A program made the translations under genes and the position numbers. DNA of 41,132 nucleotides from Mycobacterium sp. (GTDB lineage: Bacteria; Actinomycetota; Actinomycetes; Mycobacteriales; Mycobacteriaceae): contig JAOPUT010000220.1 in assembly GCA_025963385.1 (NCBI GenBank), forward strand, positions 1-41,132, given 5' to 3'. Below, piece by piece: positions 31,954-38,655 of this stretch (position 1 is the first letter of the stretch; each line of letters starts with the position of its first letter). The notes under the pieces were generated by a model. The model was given only the letters and a program-made list of their open reading frames with translations, was not told the DNA's origin and searched no databases.

Positions 31954-33494
31954 CGCAGCGTCGCCTCGTTGCGTGATTCGGTTGGCCGAGTGGTGATGTG
32001 GGCTCCAACGGGCTCGCCATGAAGCAGGAGCTCGACGAGGTCAGTGTCGTCGGCGGCGGGGTTGGCGACGAACCGGGTGTCATCCGCTGACAGGCGACCG
32101 ACGACGATCCCGACCGGGCCCGAGCGACCGTGCCGCACGGTGTAGGTCTCGATGCGCCCCTCACCCTCGGGAGCTTTCGTGACGTCGACGGCGGGTTCGC
32201 CGTCGAGTTCGTGCTGGCGCAGGTCGCTTCGATCCGACTGCCACTCGCGGGGTATCGTGGAATAGACGCCCACCGAGTACTTGGAGAGAATTCCTCCGTT
32301 GGCGCCGACCAGTCCGTAATCGCCGGGTGAGTTGCGCAGGGCGCGGACGGTTTCGGCGATGGCGTGCATGGAGTAGTTGTTGCCCGCTCCCCCGAAGTAG
32401 GGTAACCCGCCCGTAAGTGTCAGTCCCCGAGCATCATTCGGTGCCAGGCCAAGTCCGTCACACACGTTCGACACCGCGATGGGAAAGCAGCTGTAGAGGT
32501 CGAAGGTGGCTACGTCGTCGAGACCAATCTGGGCAACGGCCAGGGCTTCTCGCGTTGCCCACACCGCCGAGGGCGCCTGGCTCAGATCGTGGCGATCGAG
32601 CAGGTTGCGCTCTCGGAGGTCGGCTTGGCCATGGAGGAAGACCCACCGATCTCGAGGCACGCCCAGTTCGGTCGCCGAACCCACCGACGTCAGCAGTAGG
32701 GCGGCACCCTGATTGACCTGGTCGCGCGACACCATCAGCCGCGGGTACGGGTCGGCGATCATGCGGTTGGTCGTGGTCACCTCCGCCAGCTCGTCGACGG
32801 TGCGCGTGACGGGCGACGCGGCGTACGGGTTGGCCGCCGCGACCTGCGTGAACGGGGCGAACAGCTCGGCCATCTGGCAGCGGTACTCGTCGCGTTTCAG
32901 ACCCAGCCGTGTGCGCCGGGCATTCTCCAGCAGCCCGTATTGCGTTGGGGCGTCGACTAATCCGTGACGTCGATAGATGGAGCCGCCCATGCCCTCCAGG
33001 CCGAAGCCGCGGTCGGTCAGTTGGCCGTCGACGGTCTCGGAGAAGTCCGGTCGCTCGGCAGCGGTCATCATGTGCCGAACGGTCGAGATGGCCTCCGAGC
33101 CGAACAGCAGCACGACCTCCCGTTCGCCGCGGGCTATCGCCGCTGCCATCTCGTTGACGAGGTGCTGGGGGCTTTGGCCGCCGGTGACCTCCAGGATGGC
33201 GTCCGCGGGGTTGGCGTTCAGCCGCTGGGCGACCGACCGCGGATAGTTCGTCGAGCGTCCCAGCGGAGCCTCGGCGGCGGGCGTCGAGATCTCGAACTGG
33301 CGCACGCCGGCCACCGTGTCGATCCGGGCCGAGACCGTGCCGACGTCGGCGCCGCAGTCCTGGAGGGCGGCGCGGGATGCCTCGGCGGCCACTTCCACCG
33401 CAGACATGGCCCGGTAACCGGGATCGTCGAGGCGCTCGCTGCACTGCCCGACACCCACCAGCACCGGCGTGCGGGGATCGAGGGGCACGCTCAT
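31950..33494 (-). CDS. Thiolase-like protein with C-terminal domain (TLP1-type)
   Basis: The protein has 514 residues, about 120 longer than a thiolase. The N-terminal part is thiolase-fold, but the nucleophile region is EVTGGQSPQHLVNEM, so the Cys is absent. The C-terminal His region is GGAGNNYSMHAIAETVRAL. The last about 110 residues (RIETYTVRHGRSG, VIVVGRLSADDTRF) form an OB-like domain, as in the mycobacterial TLP1 proteins with an additional C-terminal domain. Without the Cys, classical thiolysis is unlikely. ATG 33494 overlaps the CoA-transferase stop by 4 bp. Confidence 0.86.
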   Translation of the reverse strand: MSVPLDPRTPVLVGVGQCSERLDDPGYRAMSAVEVAAEASRAALQDCGADVGTVSARIDTVAGVRQFEISTPAAEAPLGRSTNYPRSVAQRLNANPADAILEVTGGQSPQHLVNEMAAAIARGEREVVLLFGSEAISTVRHMMTAAERPDFSETVDGQLTDRGFGLEGMGGSIYRRHGLVDAPTQYGLLENARRTRLGLKRDEYRCQMAELFAPFTQVAAANPYAASPVTRTVDELAEVTTTNRMIADPYPRLMVSRDQVNQGAALLLTSVGSATELGVPRDRWVFLHGQADLRERNLLDRHDLSQAPSAVWATREALAVAQIGLDDVATFDLYSCFPIAVSNVCDGLGLAPNDARGLTLTGGLPYFGGAGNNYSMHAIAETVRALRNSPGDYGLVGANGGILSKYSVGVYSTIPREWQSDRSDLRQHELDGEPAVDVTKAPEGEGRIETYTVRHGRSGPVGIVVGRLSADDTRFVANPAADDTDLVELLLHGEPVGAHITTRPTESRNEATLR

Positions 33495-35911
33495 GTCGTT
33501 GCTCCCTCCGCCGGCTCGAGGATGCCGTCTTCAGCAAGCCGATCGATCTCGGAATCGTTCAGCTGCAACACGTCTCGACAGATCAAGCGCGTCTGCTGCG
33601 CCATCGAGGGGGCCGGGTTCAAGGCCGGCGGGTCGATACCCTCGAACAGCGCGACGCCCGTCTCCACGACGAGCGGCTCCTTCCAGCCGGGCTGCGGTAG
33701 CTCACCGAAGACGCGACGATGCCGCAGCTGCGGATCGTCCAACAGGTCCGATACATGCGCGGCGGCGCCGGCGGCGATGCCGGCGGCCTGCAACTGGGAG
33801 GCGGCATCCAGTGGCGTCAGAGGCGACGTCCACTCCTGCAGCGCCCGATCGATCTCGGCTCGCGCCGCGACGCGGCCGGGCGCCGTGGCCAAGTCGGGCC
33901 GGTCGGCCAGATCGCTTCGCCCGATCGCCTTGGCCAGAGTGATCCAGTCGGCATCTCCGTCGACGGTGACGACGCAGTAGGCGTCCTCACCGGCGCACGG
34001 GAAGACTCCATTCGGTGCGTCGTATTCACCGGCGCTACCGAGATTGCCTCGCGCGACCATCGTCCCGGGCTCCAGGGACTCCCGGAGATAGGCGGTACTG
34101 AGTTGCGTGAAGACCGTATCGATCTGGGCCACACTGATCTTCGCGCCCTTGCCGGTGCGCCGCCGCTCGATGAGTGCGGCGATGACGGCCGTAATCGCCA
34201 CCCGGGCAGCGGCGTGGTCCGGGTAGACGGTCATGTCGTCGCCGAACCCTTCGGGCGCGTCGGGGTGACGCCACAGCGTCGTCAGCCCGACGACGGCCCG
34301 CACCAGGGGGCCGTACCCCATCCGCTTACTCCATGGGCCGGTGTTTCCGAAGGCGCTGCTGTCGACCACGACGATTCCTGGATTGATTCTGCGCAGGGTG
34401 TCATAGTCGAATCCGAGGGATTCCATGGTTCCCGGCTTGAAGTTCGTGAGTACCACGTCGGACTTCGCCACCAGATCCCGAAACAGTTCGGCACCGCGTG
34501 GCTCGCGGAGGTTCAGGCCGATGCTGAGCTTGTTGCGATTGCCGACGGAGAAGGGGTGACTGACGCGCTCGGGCGTGTCGGCCTGCCGGGCGCCATCCAT
34601 GAACGCACGGTTCTCCACCTTGATGACCTCGGCCCCCTGATCGGCCAGCAGTCTGCCGCTCTCGGCGCCGACGACGATGACCCCGAGGTCGAGGACCCGC
34701 AGCCCACTGAGGGGACGGTCGGCCGAGGGGGAGGGTGTCGGCCTCGAGGGTGTGCTGGTGAGTTCTGCCATCACGTGTTCGGTGTGTTCTCCGAGAGTCG
34801 GTGCGCGGAAACGGAATCCGGCGCGCTGTCCAGCGAATTCGAGGTAACCGTTGGCCATCCGTCCCCGCAGGCCGGGTGCGACCTCGGCCTCGACGAAGGA
34901 CCTGCGGACCTCGACGTGGTCGCTACTCGAGGTCTCTGCTGGTGTGTTCATGCTCGCGATGGGAATGCCGAGTTCGCTTCCGCGCCGGACGATCTGGTCG
35001 CGACGCTGATCCGAGAAGAGGTCGGCGATGACGGGTTGCAGCGTGTCCCAGGACATGAACCGGGTGATGATTTGGTCGTAGGACGGGTCGGCGAATTGCT
35101 CGGGTTCGCCGAGCCAGCCGAACATGGCCCGCCAGTGTTTGGGCGCGAGCATGCAGAGCCGGATGTGGCCGTCGGCGCACGGGAAGATGGGATAGAGCAT
35201 TCGTGCGTCCGGGCGGCCTGGCGGCAGCTCCGAGAGCGGCCGCCCCATGGTCGCCGTTCCCGCCATGCCGAAGCCTGGATCGAGGCCTTGCACCGCCATG
35301 TCGTGAAACGAGCAGTCGACGTAGCCACCCGCACCCGAGTCCAGTGCCCGGTAGTAGGCGAGCAGTGCGGCGAACGCGGCTTGCACCGCCCCGGCCTCGG
35401 TGGCGAAGTCGCCCGGTGGCAGCAGCGGTTCGCGCTCGGGAGCACCGGAGCGGGTCAGGACCGATGACATGGCCATCTGGACGGCCTCCCCGCCACGCCA
35501 GTCCCGGTAGGGACCGGTCTGTCCGAAATCGCTTATCGAGACGACGACCAGGACGGGGTTGCGGTCTCGCAGCAGGGACGGCCCCACGCCGAGATCGGCG
35601 AGCGTGCCGGGCCGTAGCGACTCGACGACGATGTCGGCGCGGTCGGTGAGGGCGAGCAGATCCATTCGCCCTCCTTCGGTCGTCAGATCCAGGACCACGC
35701 CTCGTTTGTTCGCGTGCATGGTGAGAAAGGCCAGACCGTTGCCGTCGTGCTGCGGGTGAGCGCGCCGCGATCGCAACCCCTCAGGAGGTTCGATCAGCAC
35801 CACATCGGCCCCCAGCTCGGCCAGCAGACGAGTCGACGCGGCCGCGGGACCGTCGGTGAGATCCACGACCCGCACGCCGCGTAGCGGCAGCCCTTCGGTG
35901 TGCTCAGGCAT
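33491..35911 (-). CDS. Fused double CaiB/BaiF (family III) CoA-transferase
   Basis: The protein has 806 residues, two family III CoA-transferase units in tandem. Unit 1 is about 1-385 and unit 2 about 400-800, joined by a Ser/Pro/Thr-rich linker (STPSRPTPSPS). Each unit keeps its catalytic Asp: D204 in DCSFHDMAVQ and D598 in VAQIDTVFTQ. It should move CoA between carboxylic acids. ATG 35911 is chosen; the upstream open frame to 36004 is Arg-rich and overlaps the promoter. This is the first gene of the five-gene minus-strand operon, and is divergent from the SDR at 36088. Confidence 0.9.
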   Translation of the reverse strand: MPEHTEGLPLRGVRVVDLTDGPAAASTRLLAELGADVVLIEPPEGLRSRRAHPQHDGNGLAFLTMHANKRGVVLDLTTEGGRMDLLALTDRADIVVESLRPGTLADLGVGPSLLRDRNPVLVVVSISDFGQTGPYRDWRGGEAVQMAMSSVLTRSGAPEREPLLPPGDFATEAGAVQAAFAALLAYYRALDSGAGGYVDCSFHDMAVQGLDPGFGMAGTATMGRPLSELPPGRPDARMLYPIFPCADGHIRLCMLAPKHWRAMFGWLGEPEQFADPSYDQIITRFMSWDTLQPVIADLFSDQRRDQIVRRGSELGIPIASMNTPAETSSSDHVEVRRSFVEAEVAPGLRGRMANGYLEFAGQRAGFRFRAPTLGEHTEHVMAELTSTPSRPTPSPSADRPLSGLRVLDLGVIVVGAESGRLLADQGAEVIKVENRAFMDGARQADTPERVSHPFSVGNRNKLSIGLNLREPRGAELFRDLVAKSDVVLTNFKPGTMESLGFDYDTLRRINPGIVVVDSSAFGNTGPWSKRMGYGPLVRAVVGLTTLWRHPDAPEGFGDDMTVYPDHAAARVAITAVIAALIERRRTGKGAKISVAQIDTVFTQLSTAYLRESLEPGTMVARGNLGSAGEYDAPNGVFPCAGEDAYCVVTVDGDADWITLAKAIGRSDLADRPDLATAPGRVAARAEIDRALQEWTSPLTPLDAASQLQAAGIAAGAAAHVSDLLDDPQLRHRRVFGELPQPGWKEPLVVETGVALFEGIDPPALNPAPSMAQQTRLICRDVLQLNDSEIDRLAEDGILEPAEGATT

Positions 35912-36025
35912 GGTTCTTAGACATCGTCGTCCACTTCTCTCGTTCTCTCGGCTTTCGTCTCGTCGGTCGCCCCGTGTGAAATCACCTTGGCGACCGACTG
36001 TCACACGCCAGCCCTCTGTATAAAG

Positions 36026-36052
36026 TAAACTAGGTTAGATAGGTTGCGCTAG
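36026..36052. promoter_or_regulatory. AAC-N3-GTT palindrome, site 4 (CoA-transferase/SDR divergent promoter)
   Basis: TAAAC-TAG-GTTAG (36026-36038) is followed by ATAGGTTGCGCTAG (36039-36052). That second stretch matches the palindrome at 16779-16792 (CTAGGTTGACCTAG) at 11 of 14 positions. This makes a double site. It lies 36 bp before the SDR start at 36088, and within the AT-rich promoter shared with the CoA-transferase operon. Confidence 0.6.
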
Positions 36053-36087
36053 ATGCGCTACTCGCTCGGGCGGGGATTGGAGGGGCG

Positions 36088-36870
36088 ATGAGCTTCAGCG
36101 GAAGAGTCGCCGTAGTGACCGGTGGCGGCAGCGGGATGGGGCGCATCGCGGCGGTGCGCCTGGCCGATCAGGGGGCCACGGTGGCGATCGTCGACGTCGA
36201 CGAACCGGGGATGAAGGAAACCCAGCGACTCGGCGGAGAACGGGTCGTCGCCCATCCGTGCGACGTGACGGACGTCAACGCCGTCAACGAGGTGGTGGCG
36301 ACGGTCGAGGCGACCCACGGACCCATCGACCGTCTGGTCCACGCGGCGGGCATCATGCCCGCCGGACGCATTCTCGACACTACGGTCGACCGCTTGCTCG
36401 CGCCGATGAAGATCAACTACTTCGGTACCGTCCACATGACCAAAGCCGTTCTGCCGGGCATGATTTCGCGGAACCGAGGTGACGTGATCATGTTCGGATC
36501 GATCACCGGCTACTCGTCGTCGACCAACTTTTCGGCGTACTGCGCAAGTAAGTCCGCCGTCAACACCTACGGTGAGATCCTCATCCACGAGCTCCGGCAC
36601 ACGAAGTTGCGGATGATTCTCGCTGCGCCGTCGGCGGTGAAGACTCCATTGCTCGACCAGGCCATCGCCGGTGGCCCAAAGGCCCTGGTGGACGCCGTCA
36701 CCGCGGGGCGCGCCGCTGATCCCGACGACATTCTGGATCGAATCGAGAAGGGGCTGGACCGCGGGACTACGGTCTTGGTGCCCGGGGTCGAGGCCCGCGC
36801 CACCTGGATGATGCGGCGACTGTCACCGGCTCTGATGTGGCGACTCGTCCATCTCATGAACAAGGATTAG
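36088..36870 (+). CDS. Short-chain dehydrogenase/reductase
   Basis: This is a 260-residue classical SDR: VTGGGSGMGRIAA for NAD(P), VHAAGIMPAG (the NNAG position), MFGSITGYS with the catalytic Ser, and YCASK. The C-terminal half is basic, ending WMMRRLSPALMWRL, and may touch the membrane, as in some acyl or steroid alcohol dehydrogenases. It heads a three-enzyme set (SDR, aldehyde dehydrogenase, linalool dehydratase-like protein); the next gene starts 9 bp later. The likely job is oxidation of an alcohol to an aldehyde or ketone. Confidence 0.9.
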   Translation: MSFSGRVAVVTGGGSGMGRIAAVRLADQGATVAIVDVDEPGMKETQRLGGERVVAHPCDVTDVNAVNEVVATVEATHGPIDRLVHAAGIMPAGRILDTTVDRLLAPMKINYFGTVHMTKAVLPGMISRNRGDVIMFGSITGYSSSTNFSAYCASKSAVNTYGEILIHELRHTKLRMILAAPSAVKTPLLDQAIAGGPKALVDAVTAGRAADPDDILDRIEKGLDRGTTVLVPGVEARATWMMRRLSPALMWRLVHLMNKD

Positions 36871-36879
36871 GCGGTCCCG

Positions 36880-38379
36880 ATGACGCTGAACTCGAGCCCG
36901 CCGCAGACGGCCGGTCGCGTTGAGGTCGCTTCCGACCTTCCCGTGATCCTGGCCAGCCAGCGGCAGGCCTTCCTCGCGGAGGGTCCACCCTCCGCGGCGA
37001 CTCGCATCGACCGCATCGACCGCATCATCGACCTCATCCTGTCGAACGCCGACGCGCTCGTCGATGCGCTCGTCGCCGACTACGGCCATCGCTCTCGTGC
37101 GCAGTCGATGATGTCGGACGTCGTCGGTCCACTGCCTGGCATCAAGCACACGCGCAAACACCTCCGCGACTGGATGAAGCCGACCCGGTATCGCTCCGGC
37201 GCCATGGGATTGGTCGGCGCCCGCGCGTGGGTGGACTGGCAGCCCCTCGGCGTCGTCGGCGTGATCAGCCCGTGGAACTTTCCGGTCGGCCTGACCTTCG
37301 ACCCCGTGACCCAAGCCTTCGCGGCCGGCAACAACGTCATGGTCAAACTGTCGGAGTTCGTCCCGGCCACGTCGGAGTTGATGCGGGCGGAGATCGCGAA
37401 GCGGTTCGACCCCACCGAGTTGCACGCCGTCACCGGCGGTCCCGACGTGGGTGCCGAGTTCAGCGCGCTGCGTTTCGACCACCTCATGCTCACCGGATCT
37501 CCAGGTACGGGGCGGCACGTACAGCGCGCGGCGGCCGACAATCTCGTCCCGGTCACCCTCGAGCTCGGGGGCAAGTCGCCGGTGGTGATCTCGGGCGGCG
37601 CAGATCTGAAGGTGGTGGCCGACCGGGTCATGATCGGCAAGACGATGAACGCCGGTCAACTGTGCCTGTCGCCGGACTACGTGTTGATTCAGGACGGTCG
37701 GGAGCGCGAGTTCGTCGAGAAGGTCAGAGCCAGCGTCACCAAGATGTTTCCGCGGATCCTCGACAACGACGACTACACCTCGGTCGTCAACGGGCGCCAC
37801 TTTTCCCGCCTCAACGATCTGCTGGACGACGCCCGCGCCAAGGGTGCGGAGATCGTCACCATCAACCCGGCGGCCGAGGACTTCTCGGCCCAGCCTGCGC
37901 ACAAGATCGCGCCCACCCTGGTACTCGGCGCGACCGAGGAAATGACGATCATGCAAGAGGAGATCTTCGGGCCCCTGCTGCCAATCGTGACCTACGACCA
38001 CATCGACGACGCGATCGACCGGATCCATTCGCGGCCGAAACCGTTGGCGGCCTACTACTTCGGACCCGACGACGCCGATCGTCGACGGTTTCTGGACCGC
38101 ACCTATTCGGGCGGGGTGACGATCAACGACGTGGTCCTGCACTACTCCGTGGCCGGGATGCCATTCGGTGGCGTTGGTGAGAGCGGGATGGGCTACTACC
38201 ACGGTCGATCGGGCTTTGAAGCCTTTAGCCACGGCCGTGGCGTCATGTCGGCGCCGTCGCGGTTCTCCATGTCATCGGCACTTGCCGCCCCCTACACCGG
38301 GGTCAAGCAGCGCGGTATGCGAGCGATGATCGCGCTGGAGAGGAAATCGGTACGTCGGCGATTGCGCAAGAGCACGTAG
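36880..38379 (+). CDS. Aldehyde dehydrogenase (coniferyl-aldehyde dehydrogenase-like)
   Basis: The protein has 499 residues and the NAD-dependent ALDH fold: VISPWNFPVGLTF, LELGGKSPVV with general base Glu228, and NAGQLCLSPDYVL with the nucleophile Cys262. Length and the GQLC motif fit the CALDH/class 3 group, which includes geranial dehydrogenase GeoB of Castellaniella. It turns an aldehyde into a carboxylic acid. ATG 36880 is 9 bp after the SDR stop, so an alcohol-to-acid cassette is likely. The very C-terminal part (KQRGMRAMIALERKSVRRRL) is basic and hydrophobic, a possible membrane anchor as in fatty aldehyde dehydrogenases. Confidence 0.92.
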   Translation: MTLNSSPPQTAGRVEVASDLPVILASQRQAFLAEGPPSAATRIDRIDRIIDLILSNADALVDALVADYGHRSRAQSMMSDVVGPLPGIKHTRKHLRDWMKPTRYRSGAMGLVGARAWVDWQPLGVVGVISPWNFPVGLTFDPVTQAFAAGNNVMVKLSEFVPATSELMRAEIAKRFDPTELHAVTGGPDVGAEFSALRFDHLMLTGSPGTGRHVQRAAADNLVPVTLELGGKSPVVISGGADLKVVADRVMIGKTMNAGQLCLSPDYVLIQDGREREFVEKVRASVTKMFPRILDNDDYTSVVNGRHFSRLNDLLDDARAKGAEIVTINPAAEDFSAQPAHKIAPTLVLGATEEMTIMQEEIFGPLLPIVTYDHIDDAIDRIHSRPKPLAAYYFGPDDADRRRFLDRTYSGGVTINDVVLHYSVAGMPFGGVGESGMGYYHGRSGFEAFSHGRGVMSAPSRFSMSSALAAPYTGVKQRGMRAMIALERKSVRRRLRKST

Positions 38380-38392
38380 CGGCAGGCAACCG

Positions 38393-38518
38393 ATGACTGG
38401 GATGAGGAACATGAATGACGAGCGTCTCGCGAACGATCTCCTGCGCCCCATCCACGTGAGGGGGCGCGCGGAATTCGCCCTCGAACCCGTTCCCGTCGAG
38501 GGGCCGAGGAGTACTTGA
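38393..38518 (+). CDS. Very short ORF (41 aa), possible small gene or leader
   Basis: ATG 38393 (alternatives 38402, 38411) runs to TGA at 38516-38518. It is hydrophilic with several Arg/Glu and no membrane segment. Ribosome binding signals are weak (GAGGA close to the ATG at 38411). Its stop overlaps the start of the next tiny ORF as TGATG, an arrangement of translational coupling. I do not recognise it; it may be a leader peptide or the remains of a gene. Confidence 0.3.
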   Translation: MTGMRNMNDERLANDLLRPIHVRGRAEFALEPVPVEGPRST

Positions 38519-38637
38519 TGGCCTGCTGCGTACTCATCGCCTACGTGTTCTCCCGGGTCCTTCGCGTCTTCCGGCGCGACGCCGAATCGCGAACCGATCC
38601 CGAGGTACTGCAGTCGGTGACTGCCCGTACCCGCTGA
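38518..38637 (+). CDS. Very short ORF (39 aa) with one hydrophobic segment
   Basis: ATG 38518 overlaps the preceding TGA (TGATG) and follows a GAGGAG ribosome binding site (38506-38511). The product starts with MACCVLIAYVFSRVLRVF, a short amphipathic or membrane-inserting stretch, and ends with a charged tail to TGA 38635-38637. It lies 18 bp before the membrane-anchored LinD-like gene, so it could be a small membrane partner. Existence as a protein is uncertain. Confidence 0.4.
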   Translation: MACCVLIAYVFSRVLRVFRRDAESRTDPEVLQSVTARTR

Positions 38638-38655
38638 TACGAAGGAACTCAACGC

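Noticed and set aside
33719-35467. 582-codon open frame on the plus strand
   Set aside because: Antisense to the fused CoA-transferase; composition is typical of shadow frames (Gly/Arg/Asp/Val-rich without hydrophobic pattern).
36005-36030. Canonical KstR operator in the CoA-transferase/SDR promoter
   Set aside because: The half-sites are separated by three bases instead of two and the flanks do not fit, so I kept it as a separate motif.
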